64,000 bases of DNA from Acinetobacter sp. S54 (GCF_016624945.1 NZ_JACVUI010000003.1:1-64000); one strand, 5' to 3'; counted from the first letter of the stretch, positions 1 to 9,490 are shown. The notes: a model not told the origin generated them from the letters alone. A program made the numbers and translations.

Positions 1-1
1 C

Positions 2-991
2 GTGGCCAAACTGGACAGCAACTCGGCTGAAAAAGATGCAGCAGCAATCAGTGCTAAAGACGCGTTTGATGTATTGGTCGTGGGTGCTGGTCCTGCGGGC
101 GGTACGGCAGCGATCTATGCGGCACGTAAAGGTATTCGTACGGGGATGATCGCAGAGCGTTTTGGTGGTCAGGTGATGGATACCATGGATATCGAAAACT
201 TCACATCGGTACAAAAAACCATTGGTCCGAAGTTTGCTGCCGATATGGAAGCGCATATACGTGAATACGATGTAGATATAATGAATCTGCAACGTGTTCG
301 TAAAATCACAGGAGCGGATCAAACGGCGACAGGTCGGGTTGAAGTTGAACTGGAAAATGGAGCAAAGGTTGAATCGAAAACCGTGATTTTATCGACGGGT
401 GCACGCTGGAGAAAAATGGGGGTTCCTGGTGAACAAGAATATGCGACGCGTGGAGTCGCCTATTGCCCACACTGTGATGGTCCCTTATTTAAAGGCAAAA
501 AAGTTGCGGTGATTGGCGGTGGTAACTCAGGTGTAGAAGCCGCGATTGATCTGGCAGGAATTGTAGAACATGTGACTTTGGTTGAGTTTAATACCAAATT
601 ACGTGCCGATCAAGTATTGCAGGATAAACTCAATAGTTTGCCAAATGCCACCATTATTACCCATGCTCTTTCAACGGAAGTGGTCGGTGATGGTCATCAG
701 GTGACTGGTCTGAAATACAAAGATCGTGCTACGGATACAGAACAGACCCTTGAGCTGGCAGGAATCTTTGTCCAGATTGGTTTATTGCCTAATACAGATT
801 TCTTAAAAGGTTCGGTTGAGTTAAGTGGACGTGGTGAGATCATCATTAACGAGCGGAATGAAACTAATGTCGCAGGTGTATTTGCGGCAGGTGACTGTAC
901 CACTGTACCTTATAAGCAGATTATTATTGCTACTGGTGAAGGTGCAAAGGCTTCTCTCTCTGCGTTTGATTATCTTATCCGGAATAGTTGA
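2..991 (+). CDS. ahpF: Alkyl hydroperoxide reductase subunit F, C-terminal part (cut by window edge)
   Basis: AhpF is the flavoprotein that passes electrons from NAD(P)H to the peroxiredoxin AhpC. The visible 329 residues correspond to the thioredoxin-reductase-like part. There is an FAD dinucleotide fold ([12 protein letters not shown], about residues 26-37), the redox pair CPHC (Cys155 and Cys158 of this fragment), a second NAD(P)H-binding fold ([12 protein letters not shown]) and the closing FAD motif FAAGDCT. AhpF is normally about 520 residues, so roughly 190 N-terminal residues, including the tandem thioredoxin-fold domain, lie left of the window. The GTG at position 2 is an internal codon, not a start. 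An intrinsic terminator follows at 1051-1087. Confidence 0.93.
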   Translation: MAKLDSNSAEKDAAAISAKDAFDVLVVGAGPAGGTAAIYAARKGIRTGMIAERFGGQVMDTMDIENFTSVQKTIGPKFAADMEAHIREYDVDIMNLQRVRKITGADQTATGRVEVELENGAKVESKTVILSTGARWRKMGVPGEQEYATRGVAYCPHCDGPLFKGKKVAVIGGGNSGVEAAIDLAGIVEHVTLVEFNTKLRADQVLQDKLNSLPNATIITHALSTEVVGDGHQVTGLKYKDRATDTEQTLELAGIFVQIGLLPNTDFLKGSVELSGRGEIIINERNETNVAGVFAAGDCTTVPYKQIIIATGEGAKASLSAFDYLIRNS

Positions 992-996
992 TTCAT

Positions 997-1026
997 AAAA
1001 AAGCAAAGGAATTTCGGTTCCTTTGC
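997..1026 (-). terminator. Intrinsic terminator for the yfhL/trhP transcript
   Basis: A 9-bp stem (1003-1011 with 1018-1026) has a 6-nt loop. Read on the minus strand it is followed by six U residues (997-1002), so it would stop transcription arriving from the leftward ferredoxin gene just before it enters ahpF antisense. Confidence 0.6.
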
Positions 1027-1050
1027 CTGCAAGTTTTGAAATGAGTTTAT

Positions 1051-1087
1051 AGGAACTTGATCTTCTAACAGTCAGGTTCCTTTTTTT
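1051..1087 (+). terminator. Intrinsic terminator after ahpF
   Basis: A 10-bp stem with one G-U pair (1051-1060 with 1072-1081) is followed by a run of seven T. It lies 60 bases after the ahpF stop codon. Confidence 0.75.
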
Positions 1088-1105
1088 ATGCGATGATTTA
1101 TTGGT

Positions 1106-1360
1106 TTAACGACAAATGATATTGAGCTTTTCAAATTTATGCATTAACGTGACCTGATCTTCAATATGAGCTAAATCAAGTACAATACAGTTGATCGGAC
1201 AGACAGCGATACAGGTCGGTTCAGGATAAAATCCCACGCATTCAGTACAACGATTTGGGTCAATTTCATAGACCTTTTTCCCTTCAAAAATGGCGCTATT
1301 AGGGCATTCAGGCAGACACATATCACAGTTGATACAATCTTTTGTAATGAGTAAGGCCAT
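1106..1360 (-). CDS. yfhL: YfhL-family 2[4Fe-4S] ferredoxin
   Basis: This 84-residue soluble electron carrier has two 4Fe-4S cluster motifs: CINCDMCLPECP near the N-terminus, and CTECVGFYPEPTC followed by CPINC. The stretched spacing in the second motif and the short helical C-terminal tail are typical of the Alvin/YfhL ferredoxin group. The gene begins only 2 bases after the trhP stop codon, so the two are almost certainly one transcript. The pairing suggests that this ferredoxin supplies electrons to, or helps mature, the TrhP hydroxylation system; that partner assignment is inference. Confidence 0.9.
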   Translation of the reverse strand: MALLITKDCINCDMCLPECPNSAIFEGKKVYEIDPNRCTECVGFYPEPTCIAVCPINCIVLDLAHIEDQVTLMHKFEKLNIICR

Positions 1361-1362
1361 AA

Positions 1363-2730
1363 TTACTCCGCAGTAAATGCCAATGCTGACGCAGAAAGTT
1401 GTTCAGTAGCATGGGGTAAATTACGAATGAGGAGGGCATATTCAACATTTATGGCAGGGTCAAGTGGAATGTCAACGATATGACCTGAGCCCTTGGCACT
1501 ATTAATTTGATGGCCGTTACGATCCAGAATTTCATTCAGGATAAACGTAAAATTGCCTTGCGGAGTCATAAGTTCGAGTGAATCTCCTACATCAAAACGA
1601 TTTTTTACATCAATTTTGATATAATCACCATTGCGTTCTAACACTTCACCACAAAACTGCTGATAATCAAAATGTGAAGAGCCATCATCATAGTTTTGAT
1701 AGTCACTATGCACGTGACGACGCAGAAAACCTTCGGTATAACCACGATTAGCCAGCCCTTCGAGTAACTTCATTAAACTATTATCAAATGGTTTCCCCGC
1801 GATAGCATCATCAATGGCTTTACGATAAATTTGAGCAGTTCTAGCACAGTAAAAATAAGATTTAGTTCGACCTTCAATTTTTAAGGAACTGATTCCCATC
1901 TGGGTTAAGCGTTCCACATGTTGAACTGCTCTTAAATCTTTGGAGTTCATAAAATAAGTGCCGTGTTGATCTTCTTCGGCAGCAAACATACCTTCGTCAT
2001 TGCGCTGTACTAAAACGGGTTGCATTCGCGGGATTTGAACATTTTGTGAATTACAACAGTTTTCCTTTTCATTAAATTGCTTAAGCGGAATAACTTCACC
2101 AGTCTCATTCTCAATCGCTTCATGAATTTTGTAATCCCAACGACAGGCATTTGTACACGCCCCTTGATTGGCATCGCGTTTATTCATATAACCAGAAAGC
2201 AGGCAACGCCCTGAATAGGCCATACATAATGCACCATGTACAAACACTTCAAGTTCAATATCTGGTACTTGTGTTTGTATTTCCGAAATTTCTTCAATAG
2301 AAAGTTCTCGTGAAAGAATGACACGTGTTAAGCCATAATCTTTCCAAAATTTGATTGTCGCCCAGTTAATCGCATTGGCTTGTACTGAAAGATGAATAGG
2401 CATCTCAGGAAAATGTTCGCGTACCAACATAATTAGACCAGGGTCAGACATGATTAAGGCATCGGGTCGCATTTTAATAATCGGGTGTAAGTCTGCAATA
2501 AAATTTTTTAGTTTGCTGTTATGTGGTTGAATATTGACGACCACATAAAATTTTTTCCCTAGAGTATGCGCTTCATTGATACCTATTTCTAAGTTGTCAG
2601 GATCGAATTCGTTATTACGCACGCGTAAACTATAACGTGGCTGGCCTGCATAAACCGCATCTGCGCCATAGGCAAAGGCATAACGCATATTTTTCAAGGA
2701 TCCAGCAGGAGAGAGTAACTCAGTTTTCAT
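1363..2730 (-). CDS. trhP: U32-family protein TrhP (YegQ), tRNA 5-hydroxyuridine synthesis
   Basis: This 455-residue protein has a U32 'peptidase' domain starting ELLSPAGSLKNMRYAFAYG. A cysteine cluster, C-AYSGRC and ACTNACRW at about residues 165-195, is expected to bind an iron-sulfur cluster, and there is a C-terminal beta-barrel domain. Despite the peptidase label, characterised U32 members of this subgroup carry out prephenate-dependent hydroxylation of U34 in tRNA (TrhP) or of a 23S rRNA cytidine (RlhA). Length and architecture fit TrhP, but RlhA is a close relative. It is the first gene of a two-gene leftward operon with the ferredoxin. Confidence 0.85.
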   Translation of the reverse strand: MKTELLSPAGSLKNMRYAFAYGADAVYAGQPRYSLRVRNNEFDPDNLEIGINEAHTLGKKFYVVVNIQPHNSKLKNFIADLHPIIKMRPDALIMSDPGLIMLVREHFPEMPIHLSVQANAINWATIKFWKDYGLTRVILSRELSIEEISEIQTQVPDIELEVFVHGALCMAYSGRCLLSGYMNKRDANQGACTNACRWDYKIHEAIENETGEVIPLKQFNEKENCCNSQNVQIPRMQPVLVQRNDEGMFAAEEDQHGTYFMNSKDLRAVQHVERLTQMGISSLKIEGRTKSYFYCARTAQIYRKAIDDAIAGKPFDNSLMKLLEGLANRGYTEGFLRRHVHSDYQNYDDGSSHFDYQQFCGEVLERNGDYIKIDVKNRFDVGDSLELMTPQGNFTFILNEILDRNGHQINSAKGSGHIVDIPLDPAINVEYALLIRNLPHATEQLSASALAFTAE

Positions 2731-2923
2731 AAAATATTATAAAGGCATAAAAAATATAAGTGATTATTTTAGTTTCTGTCCTGCTTTGGCTCAACCTAGT
2801 ATTTTAGTCAGAATTGTCGTTCTAAAAATACGCAGATTTGTTCTATTTTTGCCCTTGTTGTTGCATCAGTAAATCTATTAAATAGAAAAATATTGCTAGA
2901 ACACAGCATTTGAGGGGATTTTC

Positions 2924-3745
2924 ATGACAACTGTTCATCAACGACAACCTGTTTTTTTTATTTCACATGGTGGGGGACCGTGGCCGTGGATGCCTGATTA
3001 TCTCAATAGCGTTTATGCGAATCTGGCCCAGTCATTGCGTGGATTATTGAATACATTGCCTCAACGTCCAAAGGCCATTTTAATGATTTCGGCGCATTGG
3101 GAAGCTCCAGAATTTACAGTTCAAACAGCCTTGCAACCTGATATGATTTATGACTATGGAGGGTTCCCAGCGCATACGTATCAGGTGCATTATGAGTCCT
3201 CTGGTTCATTTGAATTGGCCAAACGTGTTGTGGAGCTATTGGAACAAGCGAACATTCAAGTCGCAACTGATGCACAGCGTGGCTACGATCATGGTATGTT
3301 TTCTCCTATGCAGGTCATCAATCCTGATGCGGATATTCCTGTAGTACAACTTTCTCTGAAAAAAGGACTTAATCCAGAGCAACATATTGCTTTAGGACGT
3401 GCCTTGGTAGCATTGCGTGATGAAAATATTTTGATCATTGGTAGTGGATTAAGCTATCACAATCTACGCATGTTTAATGCCCATGCTGCTGAACCATCAC
3501 GTGCATTCGACCAATGGTTGTATGAAACTGTGGTTGAACATCAAGGCAATGAGCGTAATGAGCGCCTAAATAGGTGGGAACTTGCTCCTGCTGCACGTGT
3601 CGCACACCCACGTGAAGAACACTTATTACCCTTGATGGTTGCTGTTGGTGCGGCGGAAAATGAACAGGGGATTCGTAATTACCATGAAGATCACTTTATG
3701 GGTGGATTATCTGTTTCCAGTTTCGCATTGGGTGAAATAAATTAG
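2924..3745 (+). CDS. ygiD: DODA-type extradiol ring-opening dioxygenase (YgiD-like)
   Basis: This 273-residue cytosolic protein belongs to the class III extradiol dioxygenase LigB/DODA group. The metal-binding histidines sit in SHGGGPWPWMP (residues 14-24), SAHWEAP and DHGMFSPM, with a further conserved histidine in GSGLSYHN. Relatives use Zn or Fe and cleave catechol-type substrates such as DOPA; the physiological substrate in bacteria is unclear. A good Shine-Dalgarno, GAGGGG, precedes the ATG. It stands alone and converges on the fpr gene, with a shared terminator between them. Confidence 0.85.
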   Translation: MTTVHQRQPVFFISHGGGPWPWMPDYLNSVYANLAQSLRGLLNTLPQRPKAILMISAHWEAPEFTVQTALQPDMIYDYGGFPAHTYQVHYESSGSFELAKRVVELLEQANIQVATDAQRGYDHGMFSPMQVINPDADIPVVQLSLKKGLNPEQHIALGRALVALRDENILIIGSGLSYHNLRMFNAHAAEPSRAFDQWLYETVVEHQGNERNERLNRWELAPAARVAHPREEHLLPLMVAVGAAENEQGIRNYHEDHFMGGLSVSSFALGEIN

Positions 3746-3757
3746 AGGTTTAAAACG

Positions 3758-3784
3758 AAAAAGGTGCACTAAAGGCACCTTTTT
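3758..3784. terminator. Bidirectional terminator between the dioxygenase and fpr
   Basis: A 10-bp stem (3758-3767 with 3775-3784) has A residues on its left flank and T residues on its right, so it can act on both strands between the two convergent genes. Confidence 0.75.
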
Positions 3785-3820
3785 GATTTATTGGGCTAAC
3801 ATTCGCTAGAGCAATTTTGA

Positions 3821-4600
3821 TTATTTCTCAACAAAAGCACGTTCGATGACATAGTCACCTAAAACACCCATACGTGGAGATTCTTTCAAACCCGCTTTAT
3901 CTAAAAGTGCAGCCACGTCAGTTAAGAAATGTGGGCTACCGCATAACATCGCACGGTCAGTTTCTGGATTAAATGGTGGTAAACCAATTTTTTCAAATAA
4001 AGCCCCCGTTTCAATTGCAGTTGTTACACGGCCTTCATTTTCAAATGGTTCACGGGTTACAGTTGGGTAATATATCAATTTATTTTTGATATCTAATTCT
4101 TCAAACCATTCATTATTTGGTAGTTCATTCAGAATTAAATCTTGATAAGCTAATTCGCTAATCCAGCGCGTACCATGCACTAAAATCACTTTTTCAAATT
4201 TTTCGTAAGTTTCAGGATCACGAATCAAAGATAAAAATGGTGCTAATCCTGTTCCTGAAGAAAGGAAATATAGGTTTTTACCCGGATTAATATCGTCATG
4301 AACCAAGGTGCCAGTAGGTTTTTTAGAAATCAGAATTTCATCACCAACTTGAACTTTTTGTAAAATAGACGTTAATGGACCGTCCTGAACTTTAATTGAG
4401 AAAAACTCTAGTTCTTCTTCGTAGTTGGCACTGGCAATCGAATAGGCGCGCATTAATGGTTTGCCATTGACCTCAAGCCCGATCATGACGAACTGACCAT
4501 TTTTAAAACGTAGTGCGGTATCGCGTGTTGTTTTAAAACTAAAAAGAGTGTCATTCCAGTGGTGAACATGGGTGATGCGTTCAACATTAAAAGCAGCCAT
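3821..4600 (-). CDS. fpr: Ferredoxin--NADP+ reductase
   Basis: This 259-residue flavoenzyme exchanges electrons between NADPH and ferredoxin or flavodoxin. The FAD motif RAYSIAS is visible, followed by the NADP-binding region FLSSGTGLAPFLSLIRD, and the C-terminus runs DYVIERAFVEK, as in Acinetobacter and Pseudomonas Fpr. The reading frame extends to a TTG at 4612, but the ATG at 4600 gives the family N-terminus MAAFNVERIT and is preferred. In this window it could reduce the YfhL ferredoxin, but nothing in the sequence shows that. Confidence 0.93.
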   Translation of the reverse strand: MAAFNVERITHVHHWNDTLFSFKTTRDTALRFKNGQFVMIGLEVNGKPLMRAYSIASANYEEELEFFSIKVQDGPLTSILQKVQVGDEILISKKPTGTLVHDDINPGKNLYFLSSGTGLAPFLSLIRDPETYEKFEKVILVHGTRWISELAYQDLILNELPNNEWFEELDIKNKLIYYPTVTREPFENEGRVTTAIETGALFEKIGLPPFNPETDRAMLCGSPHFLTDVAALLDKAGLKESPRMGVLGDYVIERAFVEK

Positions 4601-4701
4601 TAAAGATCTCAATCACGATCAAAAGAAAACAGGTTGCTATTCTAATCTAAAATCATTCTCGATAAACTGAATATATTTAATTGTGTTTATAAGAAAAAGT
4701 G

Positions 4702-5427
4702 ATGATGACCTCTGTAAATTTGCCAATCATCGGCAGCATGCATTCACCTTATCGTGAAAAGTTTGGTATTCCACGCCAGCCTAATCTGGTACAGGTACAG
4801 TCTTATATTGAAATGTATGAACCGTACAATGTTAGATTGGCTTTTGATGGAATAGAGGAGTTTAGCCATTTATGGTTGATCTGGCAGTTTCATGAAAATA
4901 AAAACCAACATGAGACCGAAAAGTTTCGTCCGCAAGTGCGCCCACCGCGGTTGGGTGGAAATAAAAAAATAGGTGTGTTTGCAACGCGTAGTATGTATCG
5001 ACCTGCACCTATTGGTTTATCTGTGGTGCAATTTAAATCTATTGAAAAAGTGGGCAAAGGACTTAGAATCTATGTCACAGGTAGTGATTTACTTGATGGA
5101 ACTCCTATTTTGGATATTAAACCTTATATTCATTATTCGGATGCCATCGAAAATGCGCAAAGTGGCTATGCCCATCTTGAGCCTGAAAGAAAACAAGTAT
5201 GTTGGAAGGCAGAGGCGTTACGACAGCAACAAATTTTTATGCAAACGCAGCAACTTACTCCGCAATTAATTGAGGAATTAGAGCAGGTTTTATCTTTGGA
5301 TCCCCGTCCTGCTTATCAAGATGATATTTACCGAGTTTATAAGATGAAATTTGCTCAGTTTGATATCAGTTTTAGCGTAAATCAGGAATATATCGAAATT
5401 ATCGATTTTAATCAGTTAGACCCTTAA
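4702..5427 (+). CDS. trmO: tRNA (N6-threonylcarbamoyladenosine(37)-N6)-methyltransferase TrmO
   Basis: TrmO (YaeB/TsaA, formerly UPF0066) methylates t6A37 of threonine tRNAs using SAM. The beta-barrel core carries the hallmark residues IGSMHSPYREKFGIPRQP at residues 8-25, PPRLGGN and FATRSMYRPAPIGLS. The family C-terminal extension follows and includes YQDDIYRVYKMKF. Frame-compatible starts are GTG 4699, ATG 4702 and ATG 4705; none has a strong ribosome-binding site, so the exact start is uncertain by a codon or two. The last 20 bases overlap the end of the convergent GGDEF gene. Confidence 0.93.
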   Translation: MMTSVNLPIIGSMHSPYREKFGIPRQPNLVQVQSYIEMYEPYNVRLAFDGIEEFSHLWLIWQFHENKNQHETEKFRPQVRPPRLGGNKKIGVFATRSMYRPAPIGLSVVQFKSIEKVGKGLRIYVTGSDLLDGTPILDIKPYIHYSDAIENAQSGYAHLEPERKQVCWKAEALRQQQIFMQTQQLTPQLIEELEQVLSLDPRPAYQDDIYRVYKMKFAQFDISFSVNQEYIEIIDFNQLDP

Positions 5428-6367
5428 CTTGATTGGATTTTGCATGACGCTTATGAATATACATTTGCTGGTCGGCATCTTTACACGCGTGTTCCAGTCC
5501 GTGACTTGGGTGACGCAGGGCATAACCAATCGCAGCACTGATTTGAGCATTTGCCAAATGCTCAAGTAAGCGTTGTTTTAATTGTTCCAGATGCTCTTGA
5601 TCATGACCGAGTATCAAGATTCCAAATTCATCGCCTCCTAAGCGGGCAAGTAAATCTTCCTGACGTAATGATTTTCTTAAAATAGACGCGGCCTGTTCAA
5701 TAAAACGATCGCCCTCAGCGTGCCCTTGTTGATCATTAATTGCTTTTAATCCATTGAGATCAACGATCACAACGGCAGCAGGATGTCCATAGATTTTACA
5801 ACGTTCTTCTTCAATGCAAATAAACTGATTCCAGCCGCGCCGATTATAGATACCTGTCATGGCATCAATTATGGCTTCATTTTGTAGGCGTTCATGCAAA
5901 CGGATTTGTTCATTTTCACGAATCTCGCGTTGTAAAATATGGCTAAGTAAATTACCAAATAATTCGACTAATCCACCATCTTCAATAATCGCTTCAGATT
6001 TTGGTTCCGGATCAATCGCGCATAAGGTTCCAAAGAGAGTTCCATCTTCTTTAACCAAAGGTTGCCCAATATAGGATTTAATATTGACTTGTTGAGCAAT
6101 GGGTGCAGAAGCATATAAAGGAATATCTTCTGAACGTGGTGCAATACGAGGAGCATGACCCAATACCATATGTGAACAGAATGAATCTGCCCAGTTAAAA
6201 ACCCGCCCTGGTTTTACATCATAACCATGATCTTCAGATTGCAATACAATCCAGTCATTCCCCTCGACACGTGTGATCATCCATAAATCAAAACCAAATT
6301 TTTGATGTAAAAAATGCAGTACCGCATGTCCTGCGTCATGAAAGTTTTTAAATGCAATAGAACTCAT
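5408..6367 (-). CDS. GAF-GGDEF sensor diguanylate cyclase
   Basis: This 319-residue protein has no predicted membrane segment. Residues about 15-150 form a GAF-like sensory domain. After a short linker helix (about 145-165), residues 165-310 form a GGDEF domain. The signature GGDEF is intact at residues 244-248, and the product-inhibition I-site RxxD (RQED, Arg235-Asp238) lies exactly five residues before it. The metal-binding aspartate is present in VDLNGLKAIND. It should therefore make cyclic di-GMP and be feedback-inhibited. No EAL domain is present. The ligand of the GAF domain is unknown. Confidence 0.9.
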   Translation of the reverse strand: MSSIAFKNFHDAGHAVLHFLHQKFGFDLWMITRVEGNDWIVLQSEDHGYDVKPGRVFNWADSFCSHMVLGHAPRIAPRSEDIPLYASAPIAQQVNIKSYIGQPLVKEDGTLFGTLCAIDPEPKSEAIIEDGGLVELFGNLLSHILQREIRENEQIRLHERLQNEAIIDAMTGIYNRRGWNQFICIEEERCKIYGHPAAVVIVDLNGLKAINDQQGHAEGDRFIEQAASILRKSLRQEDLLARLGGDEFGILILGHDQEHLEQLKQRLLEHLANAQISAAIGYALRHPSHGLEHACKDADQQMYIHKRHAKSNQVKGLTD

Positions 6368-6513
6368 TTAGCCGCCTATGATTTGGGTATTTTCCTGATA
6401 CTGATGGCACTTTAAAACAAATTTTAGATGATGCATATCCCTAATTTCACGGACTAAAAAAATACATTGCAAATGAACTCTGCTATATTGGATAGAGTGT
6501 TTGGGGTAGAACA

Positions 6514-8271
6514 ATGAAGTTTAATTTTGAAATCGATACGGTTTGGTGTTTAGAACAATTATTAAAAGACGGACGCATTACAGAGCGTGAAAAATTATTG
6601 ATTCAAACGACACATCGACAAAAAGATCAATTGAAATGGCATCCTATTCAATGGATTGCGCAATTCAATCTGAAAGATCAGCAAGCGCCTGAGAAAATTT
6701 TAAATACCACTCGTTTGAGTCAGTGGCTTGCTGAAAAAGCAGGTTTGGCATTTTATGTGATTGATCCATTAAAAGCAGATGTAGGTAAACTGACATCGGT
6801 GATGTCACAGGAATTCGCTTTACGTAATAAAATCTTGGCTGTCGAAGTTAGGGCAGATTCGATTTTGATTGGAACCGATCAGCCGTTTATGACAGATTGG
6901 CAAGTCAATCTTGAGCGTAGTCTGAATCCAAAGAAAATTGAACGAGTGATTTTGAATCCCGAGCAATTGCATCGTTATCTGGTGGAATATTATCAGGTGA
7001 GTCGCGCGGTTAATTCATCGCAAAACTCAGGAAGTTATGAGCGGGAAAATAAAGGTGTGGAAGCACTTTTGCAACTCGGTGATACGCAAACGCCTGATGC
7101 CAATGACCAACATATCGTCAAGCTGGTCGATTGGGTGTTGCAGTTTGCCTTTGAACAGGGTGCAAGTGATATTCATCTTGAACCACGTAAGGATACAGGT
7201 AAGGTTCGTTTTCGTATTGATGGCGTGTTGCATACCATTTATAACATGCCGGCTAATACTTTAACCGCAGTGATCGCGCGTATTAAAATCTTGGGTCGGC
7301 TCAATGTTGCGGAAAAACGTAAACCACAAGACGGGCGCTTAAAAACTCGAACGCCTAAAGGACAAGAAACAGAACTGCGTCTATCGACTTTACCTACTGC
7401 ATTTGGTGAAAAAATGGTGATGCGTATTTTTGATCCAGAAGTCTTGGTACGTAGTTTTCAGCAATTGGGTTTTGAAGGACGTTTACTCGATGACTGGAAT
7501 ACGCTGACGCAGCATAGTCATGGGATTATTTTGGTCACAGGCCCAACAGGTTCAGGTAAAACCACCACGCTCTATTCCTCTTTAAAGCAACTTGCTACCG
7601 AACAGGTCAATGTGTGTACTATTGAAGACCCGATTGAAATGCTAGAGCCTAGTTTTAACCAGATGCAAGTCAACCCAGCCATTGAGTTGGGTTTTGCCGA
7701 TGGTGTTCGGGCTTTGATGCGTCAGGATCCAGACATTATTATGGTGGGTGAGGTACGTGATCAAGATACGGCCAATATGGCCATACAAGCCGCATTAACA
7801 GGTCATCTGGTGCTTTCTACTTTGCACACCAATGATGCACCATCAAGTTTGACCCGTTTACATGATCTAGGCGTTCAACCATTTTTAACGGCTGCCACCA
7901 TCTTAGGGGTATTGGCACAGCGGCTAGTACGTAAGTTATGTCCACACTGCAAACAACAAACCCAGATTAATGAACAAGAATGGGAACATTTGACTTTTGA
8001 CTATATTATGGATATGCCAGATACAGTATATCAGGCAGTTGGTTGTGAAGCCTGTCGTAATACAGGGTATAAAGGGCGAGTTGGCATTTATGAGTTTATG
8101 CCTGTGAGTACGGAAGTGAAGCATTTGATTAGTGCTCATGCCACCTTAAATGAATTACGTGCACAGACCAAGAAAGAAGGTGTAGAGCCACTACGGATTG
8201 CAGGTGCGCGTAAAGTGATAGAGGGTGTTACAACTTTGGAAGAAGTTCTGCGTGTAGTACCTTTAAGTTAA
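6514..8271 (+). CDS. gspE: GspE/PilB-family secretion or pilus assembly ATPase
   Basis: This 585-residue cytoplasmic hexameric ATPase drives type II secretion or type IV-like pilus assembly. The N-terminal T2SSE domain covers about residues 1-160. The ATPase core has an Asp box (SDIHLEP, about 218-224), Walker A GPTGSGKTTT (343-352), Walker B-type IMVGEVRD and a His box (STLHTND). A tetracysteine zinc motif, LCPHC with CEACRNTGYKGR, follows. The gene stands alone, without GspF, prepilin or GspD neighbours, as is usual for the scattered gsp genes of Acinetobacter. The family is certain. The choice of GspE over a PilB- or MshE-like role rests on context knowledge and is less sure. Confidence 0.85.
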   Translation: MKFNFEIDTVWCLEQLLKDGRITEREKLLIQTTHRQKDQLKWHPIQWIAQFNLKDQQAPEKILNTTRLSQWLAEKAGLAFYVIDPLKADVGKLTSVMSQEFALRNKILAVEVRADSILIGTDQPFMTDWQVNLERSLNPKKIERVILNPEQLHRYLVEYYQVSRAVNSSQNSGSYERENKGVEALLQLGDTQTPDANDQHIVKLVDWVLQFAFEQGASDIHLEPRKDTGKVRFRIDGVLHTIYNMPANTLTAVIARIKILGRLNVAEKRKPQDGRLKTRTPKGQETELRLSTLPTAFGEKMVMRIFDPEVLVRSFQQLGFEGRLLDDWNTLTQHSHGIILVTGPTGSGKTTTLYSSLKQLATEQVNVCTIEDPIEMLEPSFNQMQVNPAIELGFADGVRALMRQDPDIIMVGEVRDQDTANMAIQAALTGHLVLSTLHTNDAPSSLTRLHDLGVQPFLTAATILGVLAQRLVRKLCPHCKQQTQINEQEWEHLTFDYIMDMPDTVYQAVGCEACRNTGYKGRVGIYEFMPVSTEVKHLISAHATLNELRAQTKKEGVEPLRIAGARKVIEGVTTLEEVLRVVPLS

Positions 8272-8361
8272 ATCGCCTAATTATGTCTTTCCTAAGATTC
8301 ACCTCATCTTGTTTGGTTAAATTATTTATAGCAAATAAACAACCTGAATGAGGGAATCAAC

Positions 8362-8715
8362 ATGATGCGTAATATCCTAATGGCAGCAGCTTTAATCACA
8401 ACGGGTTATGTATCTGCTCAAGTGCCCGTAAATCAATCTGCTTTAGCACCTACAAAAATAAGTAGTGTAAAACAGGCTTTGAGTTTTAAAGATGATACCC
8501 CAGTTAAGCTCAAAGGGCAGGTCGTAAAATCTTTGGGAGATGAAAAATATCAATTCCGCGATTCGACAGGTACGATTACTATCGATGTCGATGATGAGTT
8601 ATGGCAGGGACGTGCTATTTCTCCGACTACAACGGTAACTTTAATCGGAGAAGTGGATATTGATCATAAACCATTGAAACGGGTTGAAATTGATGTAGAT
8701 GCGGTTGAATTTTAA
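8362..8715 (+). CDS. ygiW: YgiW/YdeI-family periplasmic OB-fold stress protein
   Basis: This 117-residue exported protein has a signal peptide (cleavage near VSAQ, residues 17-20) and a bacterial OB-fold (BOF) domain: VKLKGQVVKSLGDEKYQFRD, then TITIDVDDELW, then TVTLIGEVD. Family members are periplasmic and linked to peroxide, acid and cationic-peptide tolerance. The Shine-Dalgarno GAGGGAA lies upstream of two adjacent ATGs (8362 and 8365). It sits just before a QseB/QseC-like two-component pair, the order seen in Escherichia coli ygiW-qseB-qseC, but a terminator-like hairpin separates them here. Confidence 0.88.
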   Translation: MMRNILMAAALITTGYVSAQVPVNQSALAPTKISSVKQALSFKDDTPVKLKGQVVKSLGDEKYQFRDSTGTITIDVDDELWQGRAISPTTTVTLIGEVDIDHKPLKRVEIDVDAVEF

Positions 8716-8746
8716 CTTTATATTTTAGGCAAATCTTCTTTTTCAT

Positions 8747-8782
8747 AAACTGCATGTCTATTTGGATATGCAGTTTTTTATT
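8747..8782 (+). terminator. Terminator-like hairpin between ygiW and the response regulator
   Basis: A 9-bp perfect stem (8747-8755 with 8768-8776) is followed by a T-rich tail. The 12-nt loop is long. It suggests that ygiW is at least partly uncoupled from the two-component genes. Confidence 0.6.
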
Positions 8783-8830
8783 TTATAGTGAAAAAAGACC
8801 CATTTACCTATTTCTTATTTGAGAAGCAGC

Positions 8831-9487
8831 ATGCGTATATTAGTGGCAGAAGATGACCGTTCTCAGGCAGAGAGCATCCAATCGTGGTTAGAAATGGATG
8901 GTTATCATGTGGATTGGGTTGAGCGAGGAGATTACGCCATTGCAGCAATTGAACAGCACCAATATGACTGTATTTTGCTAGATCGGGGCTTACCTAACTC
9001 TACAGGCGATGAAGTGCTAATTGCTTTGCGTAAACACCAAGCTGCGACCCCTGTCATTTTTATTACCGCAAAAGATAGTATTCAGGATCGGGTTAAAGGA
9101 CTTGATTTGGGAGCAAATGATTATTTGATTAAACCGTTTAGTCTGGAAGAGTTATCTGCCCGAATACGCGCCAAGTTGCGTACCCAACAACAGGTTAATA
9201 GCCATATTTTGGAGTGGAAGCAATTAACGCTAGATACAAAGGCCAAAACTGTACGCCGTGATCAAGATGTCATGGATTTAACGGCGAGGGAGTTTCAGAT
9301 TTTATATAAATTGATGCAATATCCTGAGCGAATTGTAACGCGTGAGCAACTGGAAGAGTCACTTTATGCATGGGGTGAGGAAATCGAGAGTAATGCAATT
9401 GAAGTTTATATTTATCAGTTACGAAAAAAAATTGGTGCGACTTTAATTAAGACCATACGTGGTCTTGGTTATCGAATGGGCGAATAA
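8831..9487 (+). CDS. qseB: OmpR-family response regulator (QseB-like)
   Basis: This 218-residue regulator has a receiver domain (residues 1-115) with acidic pocket EDD at 7-9, phospho-acceptor Asp51 in LLDRGLP and the switch lysine in LIKPFSLEEL. A winged-helix DNA-binding domain (about 125-218) includes LTAREFQIL and the C-terminal IRGLGYRM. The frame opens with a TTG at 8819, but the ATG at 8831 gives the family N-terminus MRILVAEDD. The histidine kinase starts 3 bases after its stop. Placement after ygiW supports the QseB/PmrA branch; the exact orthology is not proved. Confidence 0.85.
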   Translation: MRILVAEDDRSQAESIQSWLEMDGYHVDWVERGDYAIAAIEQHQYDCILLDRGLPNSTGDEVLIALRKHQAATPVIFITAKDSIQDRVKGLDLGANDYLIKPFSLEELSARIRAKLRTQQQVNSHILEWKQLTLDTKAKTVRRDQDVMDLTAREFQILYKLMQYPERIVTREQLEESLYAWGEEIESNAIEVYIYQLRKKIGATLIKTIRGLGYRMGE

Positions 9488-9490
9488 TTT

